From: Filosporella fistucella
Taxonomy: Eukaryota; Ascomycota; Leotiomycetes; Helotiales
Length of the DNA stretch: 64,000 bases
Direction of reading: 5' to 3'
NCBI GenBank assembly: GCA_030077755.1
Contig: JAQJZZ010000008.1
Location: forward strand, 2,232,001-2,296,000
A program made the position numbers and the translations under genes. Below the pieces are notes generated by a model. It did not search any database. It was given only the letters and a program-made list of their open reading frames with translations, and was not told where the DNA came from. Shown in pieces: positions 43,973-56,288 of this stretch (positions are counted from its first letter, which is position 1; every line of letters starts with the position of its first letter).

Positions 43973-46123
43973 AGATAGTATTTTGCTGTCCTCGGTGGGT
44001 TATTGCCCTAAGGGGAGTTTGAAGGATATGGCTGATCCTTTGTGTTTCCAGGTCCACCACCAAGATTGATTAGAGCTATGCTCAAAACTTTAACATAAAT
44101 TGCTCCTAAGCAGAGTTGAGAACATTGTTCCAGATACAGAATTTAGGATTAGGAGTCTGGCAGTCCATGGGGTCGTATTCTTTTGGAATGTTTGTTATAT
44201 AGAGCGTGGACGTTAAGGCATTTCAAATATGGTATGCGGGCAGGCAGGAAGGAAGGATAGGAGGCAGGCTGGCTTGCATTGGCGATGAGTTGGACTTTTT
44301 TCCGTCTGGATATATACGCTGACATATTTACCATTTACTGCAATGATGATGTGACGATTTTCTTTTCAACATTCCAGAAAATAACGATGTAGTTGGCAAG
44401 TGCCAAAGCTGAAAAGATCAAGTGATGCATCATTTCGTTAGCTGCGAGCAGGCAGCTGCCTCGTCCATTCCAACTGATACGTCTAGGCTCTTTCCCTTAT
44501 AGCAGCGCTTGGGCAGGAAAATAAGTCCTTCAATGTAAGATAGCTGAGTACATTATTCTTCAACAAAGCTTTCCCACTCCTAAGCAATCACACGCGACCT
44601 CGCGGCAGACTCATCATCGGTTCATAAAAACCCGACCTTCTATCATCAAATGCATATCACATCTCACAAGCGGTATTGTACTGTCGCACTGTTGCCGCTT
44701 CATCTGTTCGAGAGCAAAGAACCAAGACACTGTGTGGCAACATTCGCTGTCCATGCATCCTGTCTTGAAGTTTCGAGAGGAAGATGAGGAATGCAAAGGG
44801 AACAGTGTGATCTCGTTTAGTGGTTTCATTGTTTGGTTTGAGCAATTTTTCTTTAATTTTGACGTGACATTTCCTTTTGAACCCTTCAAAAGCACTCAAT
44901 TCTTTAATCTCGAATTCACATTCATTTTCATGTTTGGGGACGGGTTCCTGCATGCATTGTGCTGATCCTGGATATTTTGAGGTACATGCTGCGTCTTACT
45001 AGCTTTATACTTCTTCAAAGTCATGAAAAGTCAATATCTAGTTTATGCCCATAGTCACTGGAAACCAATTTCATATTCTAGGTGGCCTCACATGTACAAA
45101 AATGGCTTTTGCCGGAACGCAAGCTGCGGTATAGCATAGGGAGCACAAGTTTTTGTAAGAAGTGTAAAGGTTCAGTGAAATCTTTTTAACTAGACTTGTG
45201 TTAGAAAGATTTGGAAAATTGCGTGTAAAGTCATGTAAGAAAGGTAAGTATGGTAATTGGCGAGGGAACTCGGGGGAAATAGAACCTTTAAGCCAAAAAG
45301 ATATATAAACAACGAAAATGGCAAAAAATCAAGGCTTTTCTGATGCTTAGCTCCGACCCGCGTTACTGACACACAGATGCTTGGATAAGTCGGACTCGCC
45401 TTCTTACCACGGCCAACTTGAAATGTAAGGATCTTGCGAACCTAATCACTCTGCCATTGCAGCTTTGTGTGCGGAAGTGAATAGCTTATCAAACCACCAG
45501 TAGTCTATCCACAGATTTTGCCAACATACTCGCCGTATAAGGGTGAAGCTACAATGGGACAGGTGAGGGGTGAGAGGGAATGGTGAGTTATGGTATTGAC
45601 GTTAAATACAGTCTTAGATCCAAGCAGCCAAGTTGTTGGATGATTCCCTATCGATGAATGGTTCTGATGTGGGGAGTACTCTATTGATACAAGGTCGTCA
45701 ATCCCAGAATCTGGTGTTTTTGTGTCGAAGAGAGATGATTCCTTGAGGGTATGGCGTAGCGGAGGGCGGCTAAGGAGAACAGCCCAAGATGTGATAACGA
45801 ATTGAAAGCACAATAGTTCTCATGCCGTATATATCCAAGGCATAACACTTCTCCATCACACTCTTCTCTGATGAATCATGACTTCGTCTCCAGCTGGTCA
45901 GGGTTGGCACATCCTGCCAAGAGACCGATCAGCACAAAAAGTCGTATGTTCCAAAAATCCTCCCGCCCCCTCCATGACCCGAAACCCAGACTCTGCAAGC
46001 CATGTGCCTGGCCAAATAATCCGATCCATGTCGGTCCTATTCAGGAACTCACTTTGATGGCCTGATTTGCATGTGTAAAACCATGTGATTGATATTATCT
46101 AAATACCTGCCATTTATCAGCAT
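43973..46123. other. Intergenic, no gene seen
   Basis: 2.15 kb between the convergent DUF8035-type and TANGO2-like genes. Overlapping short frames near 44614-44965 occur on both strands with no recognisable feature. Confidence 0.5.
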
Positions 46124-47206
46124 CTACAATACAGCAAGAGTATGAACCTCGTTCCCCTTACTTTCACCATTCCACCCATCAATCTTGAACTCGAATTTCA
46201 TGTCTCCTTTACCTCTTTCTATTGGATTTCCTTTTGCATCCCATAATGAGCGTTCTCGGAAAGTGACATTGCCTTCCCAGTCTACCAAAATAATGGTTTG
46301 GCGCTGAGTGCCATAGATGCCAGTCATGATATTATTCACAGGATCGGGGCGCTCTTCTGCTTCTAGTTCTATGTCGCCTTCACGTTCGCCATTTGTGAGG
46401 ACTCTAGAAAGCGTATCTGGAGTTGCGGCTGCTATAGCGTCGGCTTTAGGTTTGGGAGGGGTTTCTGACCCGATTGAGGGGATGAATATTGATTTCCTCA
46501 GCTCGTAAATGTACTCCTCGAAGTCTTCTCCGTTTTGCTTGGGAAGGGTATCCGTATCCAAAACGGCGTATAGCCTCTTGACCAACTCATCTTCCCCAAG
46601 ACCATGCTCCACAGCGTCTTCCACTGCTCCCAAAACTTTCTCTTTGCCCATCTGGACTTTTGGCCAGACTTCTGGGTCCGAGAATGAGGTGTTGCTAAGC
46701 GCGTAGACCTCCCCTCTACTCTCTGCAATCCATGGCACATCGTCTGGACTGCCTGCTCTGTTCGAAATGATTGCCAGTGGTTCCAATTCGTGTGGAACGT
46801 CTCGCCGCTTCCTTAATTTCCCGCATAGTAAAGAGAATCCTCCCACACCCTTTACTCCATCACCATCTAGGAGTCTGTGGACAAAATCCTGGGTGCTCTC
46901 ATCATTGGGGCTTGTCAGCCATGCAGTAACCATCCCGCCTCTACTCCTGGTTCCTTGTATAGGATGCTCAGCATCATTTGTATCTGTCTCCCGATAATTT
47001 GTGAGAACAGCAAAATTGCCCGTCTTTGTAATCCCCAACCAAGTGCCCTGCTCTTCTCGTTGAAGGTCTCTCGCAGACAGGATTTCTTGGTGGTGAGATG
47101 CCCACCAATGGGGTCTGCTCGTTGGACGGAGGATGAATTCGTCGCGGTTGTCGAGGATGATGAGAGAGTAGGAGGGGTGAGCAGTAGTTACTATCACGAT
47201 ACACAT
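46124..47206 (-). CDS. TANGO2/NRDE family protein
   Basis: A single-exon gene of 360 residues. It begins MCIVIV with Cys2 at the position of the family's N-terminal nucleophile-like Cys and has the signature NRDE at residues 20-23 (ILDNRDEFILRPT). Further family features are GTWLGITKTGNFAVLTNYRE, RSRGGMVTAWL, and a C-terminal half ending in YGTQRQTIILVDWEGNVTF followed by an ER.LWD-type motif. TANGO2 proteins are linked to Golgi organisation, heme trafficking and mitochondrial metabolism in animals and yeast; the molecular activity is still debated. The length is typical of fungal members. It converges with the DUF8035-type gene. Confidence 0.92.
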   Translation of the reverse strand: MCIVIVTTAHPSYSLIILDNRDEFILRPTSRPHWWASHHQEILSARDLQREEQGTWLGITKTGNFAVLTNYRETDTNDAEHPIQGTRSRGGMVTAWLTSPNDESTQDFVHRLLDGDGVKGVGGFSLLCGKLRKRRDVPHELEPLAIISNRAGSPDDVPWIAESRGEVYALSNTSFSDPEVWPKVQMGKEKVLGAVEDAVEHGLGEDELVKRLYAVLDTDTLPKQNGEDFEEYIYELRKSIFIPSIGSETPPKPKADAIAAATPDTLSRVLTNGEREGDIELEAEERPDPVNNIMTGIYGTQRQTIILVDWEGNVTFRERSLWDAKGNPIERGKGDMKFEFKIDGWNGESKGNEVHTLAVL

Positions 47207-49000
47207 ATTTGCGTTCGTGGGGTAGCGCCAAATATTTCTTTTGCTCTTGAACTTGAAAAGTGTGGGGTAATGTACTTTTTACAGTACTGTGAATCAATGT
47301 AAAAAGGAGGGTATGAAACAACTTCCCTTTCCTTTTTATAAGCAGCAGATCTCAGAAGCGGCGGGAAAGAGCGAGCCCATAATAAGAAGTAAAGGCAGTG
47401 GCATCGGAATCAGGTCCTACAACACAGCATTGCCTTGCATCAATCACAATGCATGTTCAAGATGGTCTGATGAATCAGTGCTTGGGAGGATGCTGGGTGT
47501 CTGTCGTAGTAGGCTGTTGATTCCTGCTGTACGCTGATTCTCGGGACGTGTTGGGGCGTGTTGGGTGCTTGAGTCCAGCCTTTTCAGCCACCTCCGCAAC
47601 GGCACTCCACTGGAGCATTGCCTGTGGACCCTGGCTTTGTTGCCTCCACAGGGGAGGAATACCCTCGGCCTGGACGTAAGAGCGGCCTCGGAAGGTTGGG
47701 GTTGGGTTGGGAATAAGGCTGCAGCTGACTTCGGGGGTTTATACTCGTATTTGGGGATGTGTCAGGAATTGACTACTGCTTAAGAGTGGAATAGAGGCTG
47801 AAGAGGGGGATCTGGTTCTATTGTCTTGAATAGAAATAACTGGTTTGAAGACTAAAACATCAGCAATTAATGAGAGAGAATATAGCCCAAGTGCTTTTAT
47901 TTCATTCCATTCAAACGATGCGATTTCGGAGCATCAAATACAAGGCTGACGACTTGTATTGAAGCAATTGGACAGCTCAATATGCACAGTCTTACGGTGT
48001 GAAAGTGATAGCCAGCAAATTGATGCATTGTGAGTTAAATGTACTATGTGAATGAAGCACAAGTACTTAAGCCAAACTCGTCTGGATAAGAAGCTGTTTC
48101 TCTTCAATTATTGGCATATCTTGACACATCCAAGCCTTTCTTCACGCAGAGCAAGATTCATATGGCAGCTGACCATCACGAGTCGTTGAGCATGTCAAGG
48201 CATTAAGTGCTCCTCTTTAAGGACTAAGTCACTAAAAATAGGTACAATCTACTGGCCCATAGCATTTCGGTCACTAAGTGATTAATTAAATTGTCCCCTT
48301 TAGTCCCCCAAGTCCCTGGAATTATTAGCAGCATATGGTATGTCTTGTATTGCTCCACATGACCTTTACTTTCGAACGGATAATTGAATCTATCACAAAA
48401 TGTTATAAATTAGTATTTAAAAACTGGGAAGTGAAACAACTGAAGTTTGATCAGTAACAGACATAGATATCATGAGATGTGCCATCATTCACGAAGGTAA
48501 AGTGGTATGGAATAGCTCGCTGATTCCCAGCCATTTTGACAGCTTATCAGGCAGGTCTTGACTTCCCCGCCAAGTTGGTGGTTCACGATTCGGACTTTTC
48601 GGACACGAATCATCAAGATAATCAATCATAATGTGAAGTCACCAATGTACAATCTCAAATCCTAATAGAAGACATCATGTCCTCCGCGCGTCTTCATATG
48701 CTGCCACATTGCAACGAAGAATAGTGTCTAGGCAGACAAGTTCCTCGAATTATATATCTTTAAAGACATCCGCTCTGACCGCCCCCAGCCCACGCGACCT
48801 CGATAAAGCAGTCAGATAAGAAACATCGCTAAAGCTCGGCCTCACCTCTGCCTCGTCCCTGACTCGACCTCCCTCTAGTTGCTGACTGGATCTCGTCCTC
48901 ATTGTCCTCATTACCTCGATTCCCAGGACGACAATTGTGTAGTCCTAGACCTACCCAAACTCTCTCTCGTCATTTCACACAGCATTTCGTTTGTGTGATC
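47207..49000. other. Intergenic, no gene seen
   Basis: 1.8 kb. Frames at 47289-47537 and 47565-47783 have no recognisable content. An 11-base palindrome TCACTAAGTGA lies near 48271. Confidence 0.5.
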
Positions 49001-50154
49001 ATGTTCTTCGCTACTTTCGCAAACCTCTTATCGTAAGTTATACCCCGCCATCGACTTACTTTGAGGCTGGGAATAGCATCAGGGTACTAATAGCCTCATA
49101 GCTCGATACCCACTTTTGTCTTTCCTGTTTTTGCTTCATACAAAGCTCTCAAAACAAGTGATCCGGCTCTGTTAACACCATGGCTGATGTACTGGGTCGT
49201 TCTGGCAATTGCCCTTCTCTTTGAATCCTGGACCGGGTTTATTCTCTTCTGGTATGTCTCGCCATAGCGTTCCTCGTCAAATCTAACATAAATAGGATAC
49301 CATTCTACGCATGGTTCCGCCTCTTCTTCCTTCTATACCTAATTCTGCCACAAACCCAAGGTGCAAAAGTCCTCTACCAACAACATGTCCATCCCTTCCT
49401 CCAAACCAACGAGCGCGCCATCGACGACTTCATCTCTTCCGCACACGACCGCGCAAAAGCAGCGGGCGTAACATACCTCAAACAACTCATCGAAGCTATA
49501 AAAACACACGTGTTTGGTCTTCCACCAAAGGAGCCCACGCCACCTCCTACACCCTCTACATTCAGTTATGCGCAAAGCCTCATCTCGCGCTTCAATCTGC
49601 CAGCCGCGAGGCCAGCTGTTCCAGCTACCTCTAGCACAGCAACAGATTTCTACACCCTCCTCGCATCTGCCGTCTCAGCCGCTACCTCCTCTACTTCATC
49701 TGCGACAGCTACTCGCGATCTATCTAACTCTGGGACGTTGATTCCTCCGTCCGTCCGGGGCGAGGAGCGGCTCACATTCATATCTGCGCAGCGAGAGCGG
49801 TTATCTATTCTCCTCTCAGCATTAGACAAAGAAGCGTCGTCTTTACAAAACGAGAAATCTCCATCGAAGGTTCCAAGCATGTTTTTCGACGGAAGTAGTG
49901 GGAGTGAGGAAGAGAGACCGGTTAGTGGTCTGAGTACACGTAAATCGGAACCGGACTTTGAAAAGATTGAGGCGGAGAGCGGAGCTGAGGAGGTAGTAGG
50001 AAGAAGAGAAGCGAAGAGAAGTACGAGCACGGGAGGAAGTTGGATGCCTTGGAGTTGGGGCAAGGGTGATGGTAGTGTGGAGGGAGAGGATGTTGATACT
50101 ATTATGCGTGGAACAAGAGAGGATGTCGGGAGGAGCTCGGGAGTGGATCCTTAG
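49001..50154 (+). CDS. TB2/DP1/HVA22 (Yop1/REEP-like) membrane-shaping protein with a long tail
   Basis: Three exons (49001-49032, 49102-49251, 49296-50154) give 346 residues. Residues ~10-110 form the DP1/Yop1 domain: PVFASYKALKTSDPALLTPW, LMYWVVLAIALLFESWTGF and PFYAWFRLFFLLYLILPQTQ followed by GAKVLYQQHVHPFL. These hairpins sit in and curve tubular ER membrane. The remaining ~220 residues are Ser/Thr/Pro-rich and acidic, probably disordered, with an LTFISAQRERLSILLSALDK helix near residue 240. Yop1 itself is about 180 residues, so this is a longer REEP-like version rather than plain Yop1. It is probably an ER-shaping or ER-phagy-related factor, by family. Confidence 0.88.
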
Positions 50155-50843
50155 ATTCTGGCCTAGCGTATACGGTAGAGGTGTTTGATGGATTTGATTC
50201 AGGATTGTATGGTAGATGGAGTCTCACGGCTGGTTGGTATTATCATGGATTGGATTGGCGGCTACACTGTCTTTATGGTTACGATGCGTTACAAGAATGG
50301 GATACCACGATCATTATGGGATAGCATAATGACATTATGAGAACACTATCATTTTCTTTGAAGATTGCCCTGCTAGAATGAGCCCGACTCATTGAAAATG
50401 GTGCAGTTTGACATTTTGCGTAGTTTCCAGAGGCAATATTTGGCACCCGTCATACTTCGATTGTGCAATCGCTTACTCCTATAGTGCCTATAGTTGTACT
50501 TAATTGTGCTGCTACTGTAGATTCTTGATGTTGGCTGTAACGCCTGAGGTAGAAGACCAGGCAATTACTTGAACTCTACTAGGTAGACTAGCTGTGTAAA
50601 TGAAATTACCACTTCAGCACATGTGTATTACTTTAACATAAATTATGTCGCCCCATACTGGCTCAATAAGTATTCTCATAAGCCTTCACCTAGAATTTAC
50701 AACACTGGAGAAGGGTTTTGGTAAATGTTCATTAATATCCAAATATATAATAGTAGAAAAATTTTCCGCAGCGCAGATACATCCGTCCAAGTAGTGCAAG
50801 TCAAGAAACATCCATTTATTCATCAATCATACCTTGCTCATTC
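50155..50843. other. Intergenic between convergent genes, no gene seen
   Basis: About 690 AT-rich bases holding the 3' flanks of the DP1-like and amine oxidase genes. No open frame of interest. Confidence 0.55.
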
Positions 50844-53168
50844 TCACTTTTTACAACAAGCCCCCTTATTTCCCCCAACCAACTCACTAACCCGGTCCGT
50901 ATTATCTGTCGCCGCCTTGCCTGCCGCGATCTGACTCGGCGTGCTGCAATAACTAGGCGGTACATCCAATACGGGGTTCTTTGCGAAGAAATGTCTCGGT
51001 CTCAGCAGAAGCGTCATAGGTTCCGCAGGCATGACGGGGAAGTCTTCTGGAGCTGGGAAGTGAGTTATTCCGAAGGTATGCCAAAGGACGATATCGGTAT
51101 TGGAGATTGGAGCATCGCCATTGGCGATCCATTCTGGGATTCCACGTGAAGGCTCACCCGAGGTCTGGGGGACGTGTCGGCCGGCCGGGAGAATTTGATC
51201 GTCGTCGTCTGGGACTTTGTTAGAATTTGAATCTACGAAGATGGCATGAAGAATGAAAGGGAAAGTAGGATAGGAGTGGCACGTACATTGAGTAACATGC
51301 ACAGCATGTCTCGCAAACCCAGCACGTTTCCACACCAAAGATCCCTCCTTGGGCATCAACTTCGGTACCTCCCTACTAACAAGCTTATAGCTGACTGGTT
51401 TATGAGAGTGCGGATTCAGCTTATTCTCGTTACACATATCCCACGTCCTACTCGTAACGCCATCGTAATCACTGACTGCCTCTTTCACTGTATTATACTT
51501 CGTTTTCTTGGCATAGAAGGCATTTCCGTATGGGTTTTCTTTCGAGCCGACTTCGCCTGCGCCTTGAGTGGCGTCCACTTGGAAGACTGTGTTGTTTGGC
51601 CCATCGATGTTGGGATCAATACGTAGGCAGAAGAGATGTTGGTGGTTGTGTGCATTGACACCGGGGTAAACTTCTGTGCCCCAGCCATGAGTGTCCTCGC
51701 CGGGAAGCATTGCATATGTGTTCAAGATACCAGTGAGCTTGATTTCAAGCTGTACAGTTCCATCTTGGTGCAAGATCCAGTAAACGCAATATTCATAGTT
51801 GGCTGCTGTGAAGATATGAGAGATGATAAGTTTTCGGCCACGAGTGACGATCACGGAATCGTCTCTGAAATCGGTGTGTTTGAAGAGAATACCGGAATCT
51901 TCTTCGTGGATACATATAGCATTTTTGATGGTTGTTGATTCACCAGCTCGGTTCACAAAAGCGGCACTATAGAAAAATTAGTATGAAATTAAAAAGGCCG
52001 CTCGCCCCTGTAAGATAAAATAAAGAGAGGGAAAAACTCGACAAACTCACTCCATATAATGTATTGCTCCTTTGCAGTCACACCCCAGAGATAAAGAGTT
52101 GGTCATGTAACCTCCCCCATATTCTCCGAGATCGAAGGCGTGTTTCCGTTGATGGGGGTGTTCTGGATTGCCGTATGGTACAACCATCTCTGCCAACGAG
52201 AGTCTGTAGAAGACGGGCCTGACAGTTCCCTTGTCATTGAAGGTGAGATTGTTCAACACAATTCCCTCCTTGTAGTTGAATCCAACATGCACGTTCCAAT
52301 TTTGCCACGCAATGGATCGGCCATCAATTTTGAAGGAGACACCCTCTGGTTGTGTGATATTGATTGGCTTGATATCTGTTCTGTACCCACCCTCTGCCTC
52401 GATACTAGCTGGATGGTAGTTATTTGGCTTGGCTTTGCTGACTGGACGGCGGATATCTGGGATATCAATGTGAATGATTTCTTGCTTGTCGGCGTCGAAG
52501 ATGGGGCAGAAATCGAGGGGGAATGAGTATTGACTGTCGTCTACGTGGGGTCGATAGTACATAAGGGCTTGCTGTAGACGAATATCACTGCCAAAGCGGT
52601 GGTCATAACCAATTGTCCAAGCTATGCATATCAGTAATTGTGCTGTAGTAAGTGGACTGAAACCTACGGTCACAGTACACCTTGTGCATCTCATCTGCTG
52701 GAACTCCACTGATCACACATTGTTCGATAACCTTGGGATCCTTCCGCACGACATGTTCAACAATTTGCAGATCTTCCATGGTAATCTATTGCAGTGAGCA
52801 TTTCCCTTCTATTCCAGATTGAAGATCCTTACCAAAGGTTGCACACCCTCCAATTGCTCCCACTTGATGATCTTCTCCACCTTCAAATCTATCAATCCAT
52901 CGAAAACCTTTCCACCAGGCGCAATTGCGACGATATCTGCAACTCTGGTCGGCCTCGAGACTGAAGATGGATCTTCCAGCCATTTCAGCATTTCCACCTT
53001 CTTTGGTTCCCGAAGAGTGACAGCATTGTAATGAAGCTTTCCCTTTGCAGCTCGAATAATACCAACTGCTGCCTCGATCTCCTGGTTAGAGAGGGGATCG
53101 AATGGATGAGGAGGGTTAGAGGTGCCCGTGAAGTGATGAGTGATTGACTTGAGTCTATCAACAGCCAT
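50844..53168 (-). CDS. Copper amine oxidase (primary-amine oxidase)
   Basis: Five exons (53168-52833, 52785-52668, 52621-52051, 51966-51287, 51214-50844) give 691 residues, the normal family size. Small N2/N3-type domains lead into the catalytic domain. The TPQ cofactor site is TAANYEYC with the precursor Tyr at residue 399; the active-site base is in the stretch before SLGCDCKGAIHYMD; copper ligands are in HNHQHLFCL and WHTFGITHFPAPEDFPVMP. It oxidises primary amines to aldehydes with release of H2O2 and ammonia, allowing growth on amines. The protein ends GGNKGACCKK, so no peroxisomal SKL-type C-terminus is present, and no signal peptide is visible. The ATG at 53168 starts MAVDRLKS; a longer frame upstream lacks support. 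Confidence 0.94.
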
Positions 53169-53897
53169 TTTGAGAGAATAAAGCAATTGATGCACTGAAT
53201 AGAACCAAACTTTCAGTGCAGCAAATTGTAGTGTATAGTTTGAATAATAGAAAGAATCTGGAGGGTAGCACAATAATATATCAGTCTCCTAAGTCGGGAT
53301 TCGTAGTATCAAATCGGGTCTCGAGACCGACGAGTGTGATACCCGTTGTCGCAATGAAGTGAAGCTCGAATAAAGTCTCCAAGACCCAGCCAACGACCCC
53401 TCCATATGCACGAATGCTGCAACATATCGCCGGTCGAGATGTCAATGGATAGATAATTGTGGACTGTTGGTTGGATAAGGTCCTGATAAGCACCTATCGT
53501 CGGGGTTCGTTATCCCGAAAAGGCTTAGTGTAAAGTGGGGAACATTATGGTGGGCCGATGTTGATGTCTTTGGCCGAGTTCAGTATATGTTTCCTGAGAG
53601 TTCCAAGGTTGAGCTCCGGACTGACTGAATATGTGACCAGCAAGAATAGAATATCGGACTCTGAACTTTAAAGTTGAAAAGTCGTTGAGCCGTATACATA
53701 GTCCGTCTCGGACCACTCACCAAACAGCTTCCAATGAAGTCAAGGATGCCTTGGCTCCGCAGTAGCTTTTGTCATCGACTTTTCAAGTTTTCAGTCAGGG
53801 AGATGAAGATTATTTTATGAAGATGAGATCCACCAATCTCTGGGGAAATTCTTTGAATTATATACTTTTTGCAATATATACAGGAGCTGTATGCTGT
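53169..53897. other. Intergenic, no gene seen
   Basis: About 730 bases between the amine oxidase promoter side and the 3' end of the esterase gene. Short frames only. Confidence 0.5.
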
Positions 53898-55008
53898 CTA
53901 GCATACATTCGGTCCATCCTTCAACTGAGCAGCGACTGCTTCAGCAAGCACATCGTGCATAGGATATGTCGGATGCAAACTATTCAGCCAGAAGTATTGG
54001 TTGACTGGTACTCCACAAGCTGGGTCAAAAGAATTATTCTCAGGCGTTCCGCTGCATTGTGTTAGCATCGCTCAGATTTTGTTCGGAAAGGAGCTTACTT
54101 TTGGTACGCGGTACAATATGCTGTCGTATTTTTATACAATGCTGTCTGGGGGTACGCTGATGGCTTGTTCAGAACATTTGTGAAGTACTTATAAGTATCG
54201 ACAGTGAAAATATTGACATCTGGTCTGAGATCCTTGATACTTTCCGCCATGGCAGTAATCGCATTATTCCAAGCAATGATATCGGCCTTTTCAGCAGCTT
54301 GATCTGCGGCACTGTTGGCCAATGCCAGCGGTGACCGGTCAACAGGTGGTACATTTAAAAATGCAAAGTTTCTTGCTCCAGCATAGTATAGCATGTCAAT
54401 CAAGCCCTGATAGACGGCAAAGATTTGTGCGTTCAAGGTCTTGGTTGCTTCTGCTCCGTAATACCACGAGTTACCGACATCGTTGATTCCGTCGAAGAAA
54501 GCGAATAAGGTATCATCCGATTTCCAAGATGCTAATTTCTTTCCACCATAAGCTGGAAACCACTCATTCTCTACTTGGTTGGCGACAGATGAAACCTCTG
54601 GTTTCCATGGAGCGACGAGTGCCGAATTTATGGTAGCTCCTCCATATGCCAGGTTGTATGTGAGAAGTTTGGACGCATTGTATTTGACAGTCAAATAGTC
54701 AACCCAGTTGGGACCGTTACTAGCCGTCCAGCCGGGGTACGTGGGATTCCCCATTGGATTAGTCGGGGTAGGTTGTGCCAGACTCGTATTGAACCCTGTG
54801 GTAGTATATGAATCTCCACTGGGGGCAGGATCAGTTCAGCTCCCGGATGTATCATTCAAACTCACAATATGAATGCGTTCTTGACACCAGACCAACCCGG
54901 CCACGAGGAAGTTGGACGACAGCCTTTGTGACTGTGAATTGTAGCTCCTTGAACACTGCATGAAATAGACAAGGCTGCTACCAAAGCAGAGAACACAAAT
55001 GAAGGCAT
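53898..55008 (-). CDS. Secreted GDSL/SGNH esterase, CE16 acetylesterase-like
   Basis: Three exons (55008-54866, 54818-54099, 54051-53898) give 338 residues. The N-terminus MPSFVFSALVAALSISCSVQG is a signal peptide. SGNH blocks are present: FGDSYTTTGF with nucleophile Ser51, NLAYGGATI, FDGINDVGNSW and, encoded in the last exon, YFWLNSLHPTYPMHDV with the catalytic His near residue 314. The third exon matters: reading through the second donor gives a stop at 54095 and would lose the catalytic His; the intron has a textbook GCTAAC branch site. CE16 enzymes remove acetyl groups from hemicellulose oligosaccharides outside the cell. Asn rather than Asp sits three residues before the His. Confidence 0.9.
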
Positions 55009-56288
55009 ATTGACAGCCCAATTGGAAGCTTGCAACTAGCGTATTGAGGGACAAAAAATGCTTGAAGAATTGATAGAATGAACTTGTTTCAATTGAAGAA
55101 ACAAAAAGGAAAAGCATCAAGAAACAACATTACCCTGATATATATCCCCTCATGTCCGAAGCCCAAATATTTTTGTTCCGTGCCGGTACCATATTCCGAA
55201 CAAGCATAGATTGAAATAATATCGCCTACACTCAGGCAAGAGGTGGGGCAGAGCGGAAGGTCTGCATCCGCAATTGAGGAGTAAGTTAAGCTCATGATGA
55301 TGTTATGGATATGCGGGGAAACTGTTTATCCAGGCCGGATGAGATGATCCAGTCATTTGGAAAGTGTTATGCGGAGTCTGTGGAGAGATCTTGGGAAGAT
55401 CGGACCGTGAGAGGTGGGATGAACTGCTTTGGGGTGAGAAGCTGGAAAAGCTTGAAATTTACCGGAGGATAGACAAAAGCTAAATATTCAGGGGCTAGAG
55501 GGACCACAGAAATGGTGTGCTGTTGTGAAAATGATGAGGTGATAACATATCTTGGAATAGGTCGTTGGTGTTGAAGGAGGTGAGTGGTGGAAAATGAGGA
55601 CGTCGGTTTTCGGCAAGCAAAATCATTCATCCGAAATATGAACCATCCCAGTATTCCTCCCCGAAGCATCTCCTCTTCTTACCTAACTTTATCACCAGGT
55701 GAACAGTGAAAGCGGAGGTATATTTTGTAATAAGTAGCCCAACTACTTCAAAAGGCGAAGTGATATGAATAAGATGAAGTTTTACAATCCAATCTGGTCG
55801 AAAATACCTAAACATTGTGAATGGCATTCCGCGAGTTTCATTCTGGGCGAAGTCGTCGAAGAATCCTTCTCCTAACGGTTGACCTTTGGCCTTTCCGGAA
55901 TCGTTATATCTCTGGATTTCTTGTTCATGTAATACAGCGAAAAGAATTACTCTATCGAATTTTCTTGCGTGGTATCAATTTCGTGGAGTAATCGCTCACC
56001 TACCATCTACCACGTAGGAAGATTCAATACCTTCGCCCTACCTTCGTAAATTTCCCTCTGGAAGCCCATTTCTAGATTCGTTTTTATCATAGTATGAGTA
56101 AAATCGAGCTGCAGGCAGCTTTTTTGATACTTTATTGTATTAGCTGGCAGATATTTGTCAACAGAGTACTCAAACTGAGCTCTGCTGCTCGGGGCTGTAT
56201 ACCCAAGTTCTAGCTAAAAGCGGGCAACTAGCAAATGGCTACACCATACCCTTTTTATTTTCTGTTAGGAGTATTACTGACTATCTTC
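55009..56288. other. Intergenic, no confident gene
   Basis: 1.3 kb upstream of the esterase. A 68-codon minus-strand frame at 55089-55295 contains a few Cys but ends in a hydrophobic run typical of chance; I do not call it a gene. Confidence 0.45.

Noticed and set aside
44614..44965. Overlapping frames on both strands
   Set aside because: Equally open on both strands with no protein-like conservation pattern that I recognise.
53898..54095. Ending the GDSL esterase at the in-frame stop at 54095
   Set aside because: This would lose the catalytic His block. A clean 47-base intron with a GCTAAC branch site joins a third exon that supplies it.
55089..55295. Small Cys-containing minus-strand frame, considered as a secreted effector
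   Set aside because: No signal peptide at its start, hydrophobic C-terminal end, and position in the esterase 5' flank; no support as a gene.
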